A stretch of 64,000 nucleotides of DNA, from contig JALCNR010000004.1 in assembly GCA_022649165.1 (NCBI GenBank), forward strand, positions 62,001 to 126,000. The letters are read 5' to 3'. The position numbers and the translations under genes are program-made. Each line of letters opens with the position of its first letter. Within the stretch, counting starts at the first letter, position 1. The notes beneath the pieces are model-generated. The model had not been told where the DNA came from and did not search any database. It saw only the letters and a list, made by a program, of their open reading frames with translations. This DNA is from Actinomyces sp. GTDB lineage: Bacteria; Actinomycetota; Actinomycetes; Actinomycetales; Actinomycetaceae. Below are positions 36,034-48,335 of this stretch, in pieces.

Positions 36034-36455
36034 GGGCCGTCCTGCAGCGCGTGCTGCATGCGAGCGTGAGCGTCGACGGCTCGGTGGTCGGGGCGATCGG
36101 CCGGCCGGGGCTGGTGGCGCTCGTCGGGGTGGCGCGCGGCGACGGCCCCGCCCAGGTGGAGACCGTGGTCCGCAAGATCGCGGAGCTGCGCATCCTCGAG
36201 GACGAGGAGTCGGTGGCCTCGACCGGCGCCCCCGTGCTGGTGGTCTCCCAGTTCACCCTCTACGGCGACACGCGCAAGGGCCGGCGCCCGTCGTGGTCGC
36301 ATGCCGCCCCCGGCGATGAGGCCGAGCCGCTGGTCGACGCCGTGGTCGCGGGGCTGCGAGCCCGCGGCGTCGAGGTGGCCACCGGCGTCTTCGGCGCGAA
36401 GATGCGGGTCGATCTGGTCAACGACGGCCCCTTCACCGTCCTCGTCGAGGCGTGA
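36030..36455 (+). CDS. dtd: D-aminoacyl-tRNA deacylase
   Basis: This 141-residue enzyme removes D-amino acids and glycine from mischarged tRNAs. It starts [17 protein letters not shown] and has the catalytic SQFTLYGD motif (about 73-80), the [11 protein letters not shown] segment, and the C-terminal [10 protein letters not shown]. In most Dtd the last motif is N-x-G-P-V-T; here Phe replaces Val next to the cross-subunit Gly-Pro. Length is normal. The start overlaps the ygfZ stop by 4 nt. A hairpin overlaps its own stop. Confidence 0.93.
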   Translation: MRAVLQRVLHASVSVDGSVVGAIGRPGLVALVGVARGDGPAQVETVVRKIAELRILEDEESVASTGAPVLVVSQFTLYGDTRKGRRPSWSHAAPGDEAEPLVDAVVAGLRARGVEVATGVFGAKMRVDLVNDGPFTVLVEA

Positions 36456-36483
36456 GGGCGCGCCCCGGGTGCGGGCGGCCCTC
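36454..36483 (+). terminator. Hairpin at the dtd stop
   Basis: GAGGGC (36454-36459) pairs with GCCCTC (36478-36483); inner GC-rich parts can extend the stem. It overlaps the dtd stop codon. Confidence 0.5.
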
Positions 36484-36516
36484 GGATCCGGTGCGCGCGA
36501 CGACAGGCGGGCGCAA

Positions 36517-36546
36517 TTGACTATGAGAAGATAGTGTTCTTATCAT
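36517..36546 (+). promoter_or_regulatory. MarR-exporter promoter with overlapping operator
   Basis: TTGACT (36517-36522) and TATCAT (36541-36546) are 18 nt apart. ATGAGAAGA (36523-36531) and TCTTATCAT (36538-36546) form an inverted repeat with one mismatch. The repeat fills the spacer and the -10, as expected for MarR autorepression. Confidence 0.65.
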
Positions 36547-36580
36547 CGATGATGTTCGTGCCGATGAGAGGGGACACCGT

Positions 36581-37105
36581 ATGGATGAACGGAACGAGGC
36601 CGCCGCGGACCTGGCGGACGCCGTGCTGAGCGTGGCGCGCAAGATCACCGTGCGGGACCACGCCGCCGGCGTAGATGTGCTCTCACCCGTGGAGAGCCTG
36701 GTCCTGCGCGTCGTCAGCTCCGCTCCGGGGATCTCCCCGTCCGCCGCCGCCGCCCGGGTCGGGCTCACCTCCTCCAACATGAGCGCCGCGCTGCGCTCGC
36801 TGGAGGCCCGGGGCCTGGTGAGCAGGAGCCCCGATCCCGCGGACCGCCGATGCGTGCGCCTGGCCTCCACCGGCCTGGCGGCGGAGAACCTGGACCGGAT
36901 CCGCGCCGGATGGGCGGCGATGCTCGCCCCTCTGGTCGGCGATGACCCGGCGCGCCTGGACGCGGCCCTCGCGCTGCTGGGCGCCCTCGACGAGAGGCTC
37001 GCCCCGCCGCCGGAGGGGCGGCCTGGCCCGTCCCGGCCCGCCGGAGCCGCGAGCCGGGGCGACGCCCTCGTCACGTCGCAGGAGAGCGAGGCCGCCCATG
37101 TCTGA
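36581..37105 (+). CDS. MarR-family transcriptional regulator
   Basis: This 174-residue regulator has an N-terminal helix (1-25), a winged HTH (about 36-95) with the recognition region VGLTSSNMSAALRSLEARGLV, and the wing PDPADRRCVRL. A 30-residue Pro/Gly tail is added. GAGAGGGGAC is 7 nt before the ATG. It overlaps the exporter gene by 8 nt. The inverted repeat in its promoter suggests it represses itself and the exporter, with release by a drug or metabolite. Confidence 0.88.
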   Translation: MDERNEAAADLADAVLSVARKITVRDHAAGVDVLSPVESLVLRVVSSAPGISPSAAAARVGLTSSNMSAALRSLEARGLVSRSPDPADRRCVRLASTGLAAENLDRIRAGWAAMLAPLVGDDPARLDAALALLGALDERLAPPPEGRPGPSRPAGAASRGDALVTSQESEAAHV

Positions 37106-38441
37106 GCGGACCGCGGACGCGCTCGAGCGGCCCGCGCCGGAGGCGGCGCCCGCCCCCGTCCCCGGACGGGACGCCGGCCGCCTCGGGCGGTGGTGGCGCA
37201 TGGGGCCTGCCATGGACGGGCGCGCCGTCACCATGACGGCCGGGCTGATGGCCGTCGTCGCGCTGCTGGGAGCGGTCACGCCCCTGGCGACTGACATGTA
37301 CACGCCCTCCCTGCCGGAGATCGCCACCGATCTGGGCGTCACCTCCGCGCACGTGCAGTCCACGGTCGCGCTGTACATGGTCGGCATGGCCGTGGGCCAG
37401 CTGTTCTGGGGCCCCCTGTCCGACCGCTTCGGACGTCGGCGGCCCCTCCTCGTGGCCTCCGCCCTGTTCGTGCTCTCCAGCGTCGGCGCGGCCGCGGCCC
37501 CCTCGATCGGGCTGCTCATCGCGGCCCGCTTCCTGCAGGGCTTCACCGGGTCGGTGGGCATCACGATGGGCAAGGCGCTCGCCCGCGACCTGTCCAACGG
37601 GGTCCGCCTGGGCCAGGTGCTCAGCCTGCTCGGCGTCATCACAGGCCTGGCGCCCATCGTCGCGCCGGTCCTCGGCGGGGTCCTGGCCGAGCCCATCGGG
37701 TGGCGCGGCATCATGTGGGTGCTGGCCGGCATCGCCGTGGCCCTCCTCACCGGCTGCGCGGGCCTCGTCAGCGAGTCCCTGCCCCCCGGGAGGCGCCGGA
37801 GCGGGGAGGAGGCGGGCTGGCTGCGGCGCAGCGCCCGCAGTGTCCTGACCGACCGCATGTTCCTCGGATACACCCTGGCCCAGGCCTTCGGATGCGGTGT
37901 GCTCTTCGCGTTCATCTCCGGGTCCGCCATCGTCATCGAGAACCAGTACGGGCTGCGTCCCCTCCAGTATTCGCTGGTGTTCGCCCTCAACGCGGTCGTC
38001 ATGATCATCGGGGGCCTGCTCAACAGCCGGCTCATCGTGCGGCATGCGCCCCGGCGCGTGCTGGCTGGAGCGCTGGCGCTCAGCCTGGCCGCCTCCCTGG
38101 TCGCGGCGGCCCTCGCGGCGCTCACCGGGCAGCCGCCGCTGTGGCTGCTCATGGTCGTCATCGCCTTCGCCTCCCTGGCGAACGGGCCGATCATGGCGAA
38201 CACGACGGCGCTGGCGCTGGAGCCGCACGGGGCGAACGCCGGGATGGCCGCCGCCGTCCAGGGCGCGGTCCAGGCGTTGTTCGCCGGCGTCGCCGCGCAG
38301 CTGGTCGCGGTGGGAGGCGAGGCCACCGCGGCCTCGATGACCGCCGTCATGGGCGGGGCCGCCGTGCTCGCGGCCGTGTCCTACCTCGTGCTGTGCACCC
38401 GGCCGCAGCGGAGCGCCGTCCCCCAGGGGGCCGGTGCCTGA
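37098..38441 (+). CDS. MFS multidrug exporter, Bcr/CflA-like
   Basis: This 447-residue protein has a 45-residue cytoplasmic start and 12 membrane helices. It belongs to the Bcr/CflA (DHA1) exporters. The helix 1 signature LATDMYTPSLPEIATDLG is present. The loop 2-3 motif GPLSDRFGRRRPLL and the helix 5 motif region GLAPIVAPVLGG follow. It should export drugs with protons, in the cytoplasmic membrane. It is coupled to the upstream marR gene by an 8-nt overlap. The substrate is unknown. Confidence 0.88.
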   Translation: MSERTADALERPAPEAAPAPVPGRDAGRLGRWWRMGPAMDGRAVTMTAGLMAVVALLGAVTPLATDMYTPSLPEIATDLGVTSAHVQSTVALYMVGMAVGQLFWGPLSDRFGRRRPLLVASALFVLSSVGAAAAPSIGLLIAARFLQGFTGSVGITMGKALARDLSNGVRLGQVLSLLGVITGLAPIVAPVLGGVLAEPIGWRGIMWVLAGIAVALLTGCAGLVSESLPPGRRRSGEEAGWLRRSARSVLTDRMFLGYTLAQAFGCGVLFAFISGSAIVIENQYGLRPLQYSLVFALNAVVMIIGGLLNSRLIVRHAPRRVLAGALALSLAASLVAAALAALTGQPPLWLLMVVIAFASLANGPIMANTTALALEPHGANAGMAAAVQGAVQALFAGVAAQLVAVGGEATAASMTAVMGGAAVLAAVSYLVLCTRPQRSAVPQGAGA

Positions 38442-38557
38442 GGGCGGGCTCACGCCTTGAGTGAACAGTCCTGACGCCGGCTCCCGATGCCCGTAGTGTG
38501 GGGACCAGCTGTCAGGCGTTCCCGTGCGTCTGCACCCCATCCACCGAGGAGGAGCCC

Positions 38558-41116
38558 ATGTTCGAACGGTTCACCGACCGAGCGCGGCGAGTCGTCGTCC
38601 TGGCGCAGGACGAGGCCCGGGGCCTCAACCACAACTACATCGGGACCGAGCACCTCCTTCTGGGGCTCATCACCGAGGGCGAGGGCGTGGCCGCCAAGGC
38701 CCTGGAGATGATGGACATCAAGCGCGACGACGTGCGCGCCGCCGTCATCGACATCATCGGGGAGGGCGAGAAGCCCGTCGAGGGCCACATCCCCTTCACG
38801 CCGCGCGCCAAGCGCGTCTTCGAGCTCTCGCTGCGCGAGGCCCTCCAGCTGGGACACAACTATATCGGGACGGAGCACCTGCTCCTCGGCCTCCTCAAGG
38901 AGGGCGAGGGCGTGGCCGCCCAGGTGCTGACGAAGCTCGGCGCGGACCTCGGCCAGGTCCGCCAGACGGTCATCCAGCTGCTGTCGGGCTACCAGCGCCA
39001 GACCGGGGAGGGCGACGGGCGCGAGGCGGTGGGCGTCTCGGGCGCCCCGCTGCGCGACCCGGGGCAGACGAATTCCGCGATCCTCGAGCAGTTCGGGCGC
39101 AACCTCACCCAGGCCGCCCGCGAGGGCAAGCTCGACCCCGTCATCGGGCGCCAGACCGAGATGGAGCGCGTCATGCAGGTCCTCTCCCGGCGCACGAAGA
39201 ACAACCCGGTGCTGGTCGGCGAGCCCGGCGTCGGCAAGACCGCCGTCGTCGAGGGCCTCGCGCAGGCCATCGTGCGCGGGGACGTGCCCGAGACCATCAA
39301 GGACAAGCAGATCTACAGCCTGGACATGGGCTCGCTCGTGGCGGGGTCGCGCTACCGCGGCGACTTCGAGGAGCGCCTGAAGAAGGTCCTCAAGGAGATC
39401 CGCACCCGCGGGGACATCATCCTGTTCATCGACGAGATCCACACCCTGGTCGGGGCGGGCGCCGCAGAGGGGTCGATCGACGCCGCCCAGATGCTCAAGC
39501 CGATGCTGGCCCGCGGGGAGCTGCAGACCATCGGCGCCACGACGATGGACGAGTACCGCAAGTACATCGAGAAGGACGCCGCTCTGGAGCGGCGCTTCCA
39601 GCCGGTCAAGGTGGAGGAGCCCAGCGTCGAGGAGACGGTGGGCATCCTCAAGGGGCTGCGCGACCGCTACGAGGCCCACCACCGCGTCATCATCACGGAC
39701 CAGGCGATCGAGGCCGCCGCCGAGCTCGCGGACCGCTACGTCTCCGACCGTTTCCTGCCCGACAAGGCGATCGACCTGATGGACGAGGCCGGCGCCCGCC
39801 TGCGCATCCGCCGGATGACGGCGCCCCCCGAGCTGCGCGAGCTCGACGAGAAGATCGCGGGCGTGCGCCGCGACAAGGAGTCCGCGATCGACGACCAGGA
39901 CTTCGAGAAGGCGGCGTCGCTGCGCGACGAGGAGCAGAAGCTCGGCGAGCAGCGCGCAGAGAAGGAGAAGGCCTGGAAGGGCGGAGACCTCGACGACATC
40001 GCCGAGGTCTCCGAGGACGACATCGCCGAGGTGCTGTCCATGTCGACCGGCATCCCCGTGTTCAAGCTGACCCAGACGGAGTCCGCGAAGCTCCTCCACA
40101 TGGAGGACGAGCTGCACAAGCGCGTCATCGGCCAGGACGAGGCCGTCAAGGCCCTGTCCCAGGCGATCCGGCGCACCCGCTCCGGCCTGAAGGACCCCAA
40201 GCGCCCCGGCGGGTCGTTCATCTTCGCCGGTCCCACGGGCGTCGGCAAGACGGAGTTGGCCAAGGCGCTCGCGGAGTTCCTCTTCGGCGACGAGGACGCC
40301 CTCATCCAGCTCGACATGTCGGAGTTCTCCGAGAAGCACACGGCCTCCCGGCTGTTCGGCGCGCCCCCCGGGTACGTCGGCTACGACGAGGGCGGCCAGC
40401 TCACGGAGAAGGTCCGCCGCCGTCCGTTCTCTGTCGTGCTTTTCGACGAGGTGGAGAAGGCCCACCCCGATATCTTCAACTCGCTGCTGCAGATCCTGGA
40501 GGAGGGCCGACTCACCGACGCGCAGGGCCGCAAGGTCGACTTCAAGAACACCGTCATCATCATGACGACGAACCTGGGCACGCGCGACATCAACAAGGGC
40601 GTGCTCACCGGGTTCCAGTCCTCCCAGAATCTCACCCACGACTACTCGCGGATGAAGGCGAAGGTCAACGAGGAGCTCAAGCAGCACTTCCGCCCCGAGT
40701 TCCTCAACCGCGTCGACGACACGATCGTGTTCCCGCCGCTGGAGAAGGACCAGATCAAGCAGATCGTCGACCTCATGGTCGCCAGGCTCGCCGAGCGCAT
40801 GCGCGCCCAGGGCATGGAACTGCAGCTCACCGACGCGGCGCGCGACCTGCTGGCCGACCGGGGCTTCGATCCGGTGCTCGGCGCCCGCCCGCTGCGCCGC
40901 GCGATCCAGCGCGACATCGAGGACGCCCTGTCCGAGCGCATCCTGTTCGGCGAGGTCCTCCCCGGCCAGGTCGTCACCGTCGGCGTCCAGGGCGAGGGGG
41001 CGGACCGCGAGTTCACCTTCGCATCCGACGGGGCGATCCAGGCGCCGCGCGAGGGCCGGGAGGACGAGTCGCCGGCGGGGCCCGTCGCCGCGGCGGAGGA
41101 GCAGCACGTCGGCTGA
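38558..41116 (+). CDS. clpC: ATP-dependent Clp protease ATPase subunit ClpC
   Basis: This 852-residue AAA+ unfoldase feeds ClpP. The N domain has two Clp-N repeats (about 1-145; GTEHLLLGL occurs twice). D1 has Walker A GEPGVGKT and Walker [14 protein letters not shown] motif region (about 425-460, [20 protein letters not shown]) separates it from D2, which has Walker A GPTGVGKT and Walker [14 protein letters not shown] and length identify ClpC rather than ClpA or ClpB. GAGGAGGAG precedes the ATG. A TAGTGT -10-like box lies near 38490. A 15-bp terminator follows. Confidence 0.97.
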   Translation: MFERFTDRARRVVVLAQDEARGLNHNYIGTEHLLLGLITEGEGVAAKALEMMDIKRDDVRAAVIDIIGEGEKPVEGHIPFTPRAKRVFELSLREALQLGHNYIGTEHLLLGLLKEGEGVAAQVLTKLGADLGQVRQTVIQLLSGYQRQTGEGDGREAVGVSGAPLRDPGQTNSAILEQFGRNLTQAAREGKLDPVIGRQTEMERVMQVLSRRTKNNPVLVGEPGVGKTAVVEGLAQAIVRGDVPETIKDKQIYSLDMGSLVAGSRYRGDFEERLKKVLKEIRTRGDIILFIDEIHTLVGAGAAEGSIDAAQMLKPMLARGELQTIGATTMDEYRKYIEKDAALERRFQPVKVEEPSVEETVGILKGLRDRYEAHHRVIITDQAIEAAAELADRYVSDRFLPDKAIDLMDEAGARLRIRRMTAPPELRELDEKIAGVRRDKESAIDDQDFEKAASLRDEEQKLGEQRAEKEKAWKGGDLDDIAEVSEDDIAEVLSMSTGIPVFKLTQTESAKLLHMEDELHKRVIGQDEAVKALSQAIRRTRSGLKDPKRPGGSFIFAGPTGVGKTELAKALAEFLFGDEDALIQLDMSEFSEKHTASRLFGAPPGYVGYDEGGQLTEKVRRRPFSVVLFDEVEKAHPDIFNSLLQILEEGRLTDAQGRKVDFKNTVIIMTTNLGTRDINKGVLTGFQSSQNLTHDYSRMKAKVNEELKQHFRPEFLNRVDDTIVFPPLEKDQIKQIVDLMVARLAERMRAQGMELQLTDAARDLLADRGFDPVLGARPLRRAIQRDIEDALSERILFGEVLPGQVVTVGVQGEGADREFTFASDGAIQAPREGREDESPAGPVAAAEEQHVG

Positions 41117-41134
41117 CGCACCCGTCCCTGGGCC

Positions 41135-41175
41135 GGCGCCGCCCTCGTCTCCGGAATGGGGACGAGGGCGGCGCC
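41135..41175. terminator. Bidirectional terminator after clpC
   Basis: A perfect 15-bp stem (41135-41149 with 41161-41175) and an 11-nt loop lie between clpC and the convergent PspC gene. Confidence 0.85.
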
Positions 41176-41209
41176 GCGCGAACGCGGACCGCGGGGCGAG
41201 CCGGCAGGG

Positions 41210-41386
41210 TCACTCCGCCGGCAGCGCGAGCCAGAGCACGAGGTAGATCGGGATCACCGGGACGGGCGTGAGCCCGACGAGCACCGTGAGGAGACGGACG
41301 GTCGCCGGGGTGAGGCCGCTGGACCGGGCGATGCCGCCGCAGACGCCGCCGAGGATCTTGTCAGTGGAGCTCCGTGTCAATGCCAT
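41210..41386 (-). CDS. Small PspC-domain membrane protein
   Basis: This 58-residue protein reads MALTRSSTDKILGGVCGGIA and then a hydrophobic part ending LVLWLALPAE. The KILGGVCGGIA segment with a following helix is the PspC (phage-shock C) domain core. It is complete but minimal, with one membrane helix (about 30-52). PspC-type proteins respond to envelope stress; stand-alone copies are common in actinobacteria. No clear ribosome site precedes the ATG at 41386. The gene is convergent with clpC across the terminator. Confidence 0.82.
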   Translation of the reverse strand: MALTRSSTDKILGGVCGGIARSSGLTPATVRLLTVLVGLTPVPVIPIYLVLWLALPAE

Positions 41387-41670
41387 GGGGACAGCCCATC
41401 ACGCCCGCCGGGCCGGCGGAATCGGGGAGCACCCTGGTTCCCCACCGATTCCGCCGACCGGACGCCCCTCGGCGGGCCGCTGGCCGTCCGACAGGCCCGG
41501 GGCCGATGTTCGTGGCGGTGACGGTTGTCCGACGAAGGTCCCGGTCGCCTGCCGCGGGGTGAGGAGCGGTTTCGCCGTCGTCTGGTGACGTAGGTCCTTG
41601 AATGGGTACAGTTGAGGCACTGCGCACGCAGCGCTGGAGTGGCAGCGACGTCACGGAGAGAGGACCTCCA

Positions 41671-44394
<2,724 letters not shown>

Positions 44395-44418
44395 GCGGAG
44401 CGGTGACGCGGTATCGTC

Positions 44419-44448
44419 GGGGCCCGGCGGCGTCAGCCGCCGGGCCCC
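44419..44448 (+). terminator. ppdK terminator
   Basis: GGGGCCCGGCGGC (44419-44431), loop GTCA, then the perfect complement (44436-44448), 25 nt after the stop. Confidence 0.85.
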
Positions 44449-44502
44449 GCTGTGCGGCGTCGGAGGCCGCGAGGGCATCGGGACAGGTCAGAGCCATTCA
44501 AT

Positions 44503-44521
44503 TGAGGGAAGCCTCACCTCA
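44503..44521 (+). promoter_or_regulatory. Upstream DtxR/IdeR-like box
   Basis: TGAGGGAAGCCTCACCTCA matches the 19-bp DtxR consensus at 14 of 19 positions. It lies 47 nt upstream of the better box. Confidence 0.5.
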
Positions 44522-44540
44522 TCTAGGACTAAGGGCCCTC

Positions 44541-44586
44541 TTTACTTCCGAGGTGGTGTTCGTAGACTTAGGTTTACCAAACCTCA
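44541..44586 (+). promoter_or_regulatory. Iron-operon promoter with DtxR/IdeR box
   Basis: TTTACT (44541-44546), 16 nt, then TAGACT (44563-44568). The 19-bp box TTAGGTTTACCAAACCTCA (44568-44586) begins on the last -10 base and covers the start site. Iron-loaded DtxR would block transcription. Confidence 0.8.
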
Positions 44587-44607
44587 GGAAGAACGGACGT
44601 CGCACCA

Positions 44608-46284
44608 GTGAGCAGCACGACGGGGACCATCGCGGTGCCGGGACGTCGATCAGGGGAGATGACACGGGCGTCAGATGCTTCGGGTCTCCGCCCCTTCCTC
44701 GCGGGACGCCGCGCCATCCGCCTCCTGCTGACGGTCCTGTGCCTGGGCGTCACCGCGCTCATGGTCGCCCCCGCCGCGCATGCGGAGGACACGGACTGGG
44801 ACTCGGTCGTCGATCAGATGACCGAGACGATCCAGCAGGTCCCCGACCAGTACGCCGCGGGCGACACCGAGGGCGTCGAGACCTCCATCCGGAAGGCCTA
44901 CTACGAGACCTACCAGGTCAGTGGCCTTGAGGCGCAGATCGACCATCGCCTGGGGACGGATCGCGCCGACGCCTTCGTCACCCAACTCCTCGCCCTGCGC
45001 GATCTCGCCCGCAACGCCGCCTCCCAGTCGGAGGTCGAGGAGGCCACCACCGCGACCGTCGGCCTGCTGCGCGCCGACGTCGCCGATCTGGCCGCCACCC
45101 CGGAGCTCAACGACCAGTGGACGCGCGTCGGCCAGCGGATCATCGAGCGCATCGAGGCCGCGAAGACGGCCTACGCCCAGGGGGACTACGAGAGCGCGGC
45201 CTCCGCCGCGAGGGACGCCTACCTCGCGCACTACGAGGCCGACGGCCTGGAGAAGGCGACGATCTCCTACATCGGGCAGTCGCGCGTCACTGACCTCGAG
45301 TCCATGTTCACCCAGCTTCGCCAGGACGGGCGCGACGGAAGCCTCAGCGTGGAGGACTACGCCGCGAAGGCCGATGAGCTGACGGCGGCGATCACCCAGG
45401 ACGCCGCGCAGCTGGACGAGATGACCTCGCGGGACGAACTCGGCTGGAGCGGGTTCTGGGCCTCCTTCCTGGTCCTGGTCCGCGAGGGCGCCGAGGCGCT
45501 CCTGGTCGTCGCCGCGCTCGTGACCTACGCGATGAAGGCCGGCAGGCGCGACCAGCTGGTCGGCATCATGACCGGGGTCGTCGCGGCCCTCGCGATCTCC
45601 ATCGGGCTCGCCGTCCTGTTCTCGAGGCTGGCCAGCTCCGCGACGTCGGGATTCAGCCAGGAGTTCCTGGAGGGCATCACCGGCCTGCTGGCGGTCATCA
45701 TGCTGATCTGGGTGTCGAACTGGATTCTGTCGAAGGCCAGCGGGGCGCGCTTCCAGGAGTACATCGACCGCGCCGCCAGCAAGGGCGTGGCGGCGGGCGG
45801 CTCCTTCGCGCTCGCCTCGGCCGCCTTCCTCGCAGTCCTGCGCGAGGGATCGGAGACCATCCTGTTCTTCGCGCCGATCATCGCCGGCGCGAAGACCGGC
45901 GGGGACCACGCGAAGATCTGGATGGGCGTCGGCGCGGCCGTCGCGCTGCTCGCCCTCCTGTTCACACTGGTGTGGGTGTTCGGCGTCCGGTTGCCGCTCA
46001 GGCCGTTCTTCACCTGGACCTCGGTCCTGCTGGGCATCCTGTCCGTCACCATCGCCGGCGGGGCCGTCAAGGAATTCCAGGACGCGACCCTCGTCTCCCA
46101 GACGCTGGTGCCCGGAGTCCCGCAGGTCACAATCCTCGGCCTGTACCCCACGGCCGAGACCCTGGCGGCGCAACTGGCCGTCGTCGCGATCCTGGTCGTG
46201 CTGGCTGTCCTTCAACGCCGCAAGTCCAGGGCCGAAAAGCGGGGGGCCCACGTCCCGGACCCCGCCGCTGTCACACAGAGATGA
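44608..46284 (+). CDS. FTR1-family iron permease with N-terminal extracytoplasmic domain
   Basis: This 558-residue protein has a signal peptide (about 38-62, ending APAAHA), an exported helical domain (63-275), and seven membrane helices (276-540). The two REXXE iron motifs, REGAE (about 291) and REGSE (about 411), identify FTR1 permeases (FtrC/FetM-like). It should pass Fe(III)/Fe(II) together with the P19-like protein. The GTG start at 44608 lies about 30 nt after the predicted transcription start, with only a weak ribosome site; ATG 44659 is an alternative. The stop overlaps an ATG 17 nt before the next gene. Confidence 0.93.
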   Translation: MSSTTGTIAVPGRRSGEMTRASDASGLRPFLAGRRAIRLLLTVLCLGVTALMVAPAAHAEDTDWDSVVDQMTETIQQVPDQYAAGDTEGVETSIRKAYYETYQVSGLEAQIDHRLGTDRADAFVTQLLALRDLARNAASQSEVEEATTATVGLLRADVADLAATPELNDQWTRVGQRIIERIEAAKTAYAQGDYESAASAARDAYLAHYEADGLEKATISYIGQSRVTDLESMFTQLRQDGRDGSLSVEDYAAKADELTAAITQDAAQLDEMTSRDELGWSGFWASFLVLVREGAEALLVVAALVTYAMKAGRRDQLVGIMTGVVAALAISIGLAVLFSRLASSATSGFSQEFLEGITGLLAVIMLIWVSNWILSKASGARFQEYIDRAASKGVAAGGSFALASAAFLAVLREGSETILFFAPIIAGAKTGGDHAKIWMGVGAAVALLALLFTLVWVFGVRLPLRPFFTWTSVLLGILSVTIAGGAVKEFQDATLVSQTLVPGVPQVTILGLYPTAETLAAQLAVVAILVVLAVLQRRKSRAEKRGAHVPDPAAVTQR

Positions 46285-46298
46285 GAGGAATCCCGAAC

Positions 46299-46955
46299 GT
46301 GAAGAAGAAGCTCCTCGCCTGCACCGCTGCCGCGGCCATGGCCGTCTCGCTGGGTGCGTGCAGCTCCGGCGACTCCGCGGAGTCGGCGGACTCCAGCGCG
46401 CCGGCCGCCACCACGGAGGAGTCGGCGGCCGCCGACGCCACGGACGACGCCTCGGCGGAGGCCGACGTCATCGGCATCAACGAGATCCCGGTGGGCGACT
46501 CCGGTCCCCAGACCAACGACGCTCTGACCGTCGACGCCGTGTACTTCCAGGCGGTCGACCTCGAGCACGGCTCCATGGCGATGCCGGCCGCCTCGGAGTC
46601 CGACATGCACTTCGAGATCGACGTCGCCACCAACGAGAAGGCCACGGAATGGGGCTATGAGGCCGACCAGTTCCTCCCCTACCTCGATGTCACGGCCGTG
46701 GCGACGAACATCGACACCGGCGAGGAGGTCGACCTGGGCACGATGATGCCGATGATCGCCTCGGACGGGCCGCACTACGGAAACAACATCTCCCTGGAGC
46801 CCGGCAACTACAACGTGGTGGTCACCATCGCCTCCCCCGCGGACTCCTTCATGCTGCACACCGGCAAGGACTCCTCCGGCGTCAAGGGACGGTTCTGGAC
46901 CGAGCCCCTGACCTTCGAATTCGACAATTGGCAGTGGGACGGCCAGCTGATCTGA
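46299..46955 (+). CDS. P19/FetP-like iron-binding lipoprotein
   Basis: This 218-residue protein has a lipobox LGAC at residues 19-22 followed by an Ala/Ser/Asp linker (25-60). The mature domain is P19-like: the metal-site Met and His residues are in EHGSMAMP (about 87-94), SDMHFEID (about 99-106), and SFMLHTGKD (about 186-194). P19 homologues bind Cu and Fe and supply iron to FTR1. I chose GTG 46299, since AGAGGAA precedes it. ATG 46281 would add six residues and overlaps the FTR1 stop. A strong hairpin follows the stop by 7 nt. Confidence 0.9.
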   Translation: MKKKLLACTAAAAMAVSLGACSSGDSAESADSSAPAATTEESAAADATDDASAEADVIGINEIPVGDSGPQTNDALTVDAVYFQAVDLEHGSMAMPAASESDMHFEIDVATNEKATEWGYEADQFLPYLDVTAVATNIDTGEEVDLGTMMPMIASDGPHYGNNISLEPGNYNVVVTIASPADSFMLHTGKDSSGVKGRFWTEPLTFEFDNWQWDGQLI

Positions 46956-46962
46956 CCCGGTC

Positions 46963-46996
46963 CGCCGCCCCGGAGCCGCATGCTCCCGGGGCGGCG
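46963..46996 (+). terminator. Strong hairpin inside the iron operon
   Basis: Arms 46963-46976 and 46982-46996 pair with one bulged G around a 5-nt loop. A second 7-bp stem (47023-47029/47033-47039) follows. They may partly end transcription or protect the 5' mRNA. Confidence 0.6.
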
Positions 46997-47060
46997 CCCG
47001 CCCTGCCCCCGCACACATCGAGGCGTCCCCGCGGGACGCGGAACCTGGTTCACCGCCGTC

Positions 47061-48326
47061 ATGCTCAAGCTGTTCGTCCTCTCGGTCCAGAGCGCGCTGC
47101 CCCTGTGCCTCGCCGTGGCGATCCTGGTCGCCGCCCGCGCCTACTCCCCCCGTGAACGGCGGACCCTCGCGCGCCTGACATGGTCGATCGCAGCGGCCGG
47201 GCTGGCCGGCGGCGCGGTGGTCGCGTGGCTGCGCATCAACACGACCCACATCGACGTCCCGACCTTCAATGCGATCGTCGGGCCCCTCACCTTCCTCGCG
47301 ATCCTGCTGTTCCTGGTCGCCCTGTGGGTCTTCGGCAACCGCGACCTCCACGACATCGCCCAGGGGCGCCGCCATCGCGCGCTGTCGGCCACCGCTCTGG
47401 CGGCGCTGGCCACCGCCTCCGTGTTCTACGGCTTCACCTACTTCTTCAACGCCTCCGGCATCACGCCGATGGGCTCCAGCCTGTTCGACTCCGAGAGCCT
47501 CCTGCGCCTGGCCGGATACGTGCTGGGCACCCTGCTGGTGGTCGTGGCCTCCTGGGGGTACGTCGTCTCGGCGGCGCGGGTCCCCTGGTACATGCGCTCG
47601 GTCATCACCACGGTCGTGTTCGCCGCGATGGTGCTGCCCCGCGCGATCCTCCTCTACCAGCAATTCGCGACCCGGCGCCTGGTCCCGCGCAGCTCGCTGG
47701 TGTTCCGTTGGGTCCTGTGGATCCAGGAGCACGAGGCCACGACGCAGCTGTCGCTGGCGATCCTCATCGCGATCCCGGGCATCGTGGCGCTGTGGACCCA
47801 CGCGCGCGCCGCGCACCCGAACCCGGCGCAGGAGCGGCTGGAGCGCGCCGAGCAGCTCTCGCGCCGCCGGTTCCTGGGTCTCTCCGTCGTGGGAGCGCTG
47901 ATCTTCGTGGGCGCGCTCACCGAGGGCAAGCGCCGCGCCGACTACGTGCCCGAGCTCTCCGCGATCGAGCCCTCGGAGGTCCAGGGGGACTCCGTGCTGG
48001 TCTCGCGCGAGCTGGTCAGCGACGGGCACCTCCACCGTTTCGCCTACCGGGCGCAGGACGGCACCGATGTGCGCTTCATCGTCATCCAGAAGAACCAGTC
48101 CGCGTTCGGCACCGGCCTGGACGCGTGCGAGATCTGCGGGGACGCCGGCTACTACGAGGACGACGGCAAGGTCATCTGCCGGCGGTGCGGCGTCATGATG
48201 AACATCCAGACCATCGGCTTCGAGGGGGGCTGCAACCCCATCCCCATCTCCTACGGGCAGACGGATGACGCCCTGACCTTCTCGGTCGAGGAGCTGGAGA
48301 GCCATGTCAAGGTCTTCAGGAGCTGA
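47061..48326 (+). CDS. DUF2318-domain membrane protein (FtrD-like)
   Basis: This 421-residue protein has about seven membrane helices (1-275) and an extracytoplasmic C-terminal domain. The DUF2318 signature is CEICGDAGYYEDDGKVICRR followed by CGVMMNIQTIGFEGGCNPIP, with CxxC pairs and a later single Cys (residues about 357-405). Such domains occur in FtrD proteins with FTR1/P19 systems and may bind metal or an iron-sulfur centre. It probably handles electrons or iron on the outer membrane face. No ribosome site precedes ATG 47061. It ends 9 nt before the permease gene. Confidence 0.88.
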   Translation: MLKLFVLSVQSALPLCLAVAILVAARAYSPRERRTLARLTWSIAAAGLAGGAVVAWLRINTTHIDVPTFNAIVGPLTFLAILLFLVALWVFGNRDLHDIAQGRRHRALSATALAALATASVFYGFTYFFNASGITPMGSSLFDSESLLRLAGYVLGTLLVVVASWGYVVSAARVPWYMRSVITTVVFAAMVLPRAILLYQQFATRRLVPRSSLVFRWVLWIQEHEATTQLSLAILIAIPGIVALWTHARAAHPNPAQERLERAEQLSRRRFLGLSVVGALIFVGALTEGKRRADYVPELSAIEPSEVQGDSVLVSRELVSDGHLHRFAYRAQDGTDVRFIVIQKNQSAFGTGLDACEICGDAGYYEDDGKVICRRCGVMMNIQTIGFEGGCNPIPISYGQTDDALTFSVEELESHVKVFRS

Positions 48327-48335
48327 GGCGGCGCC

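Noticed and set aside
38450-41107. 885-codon minus-strand frame over clpC
   Set aside because: It is the mirror of a highly conserved gene and has no recognisable domain.
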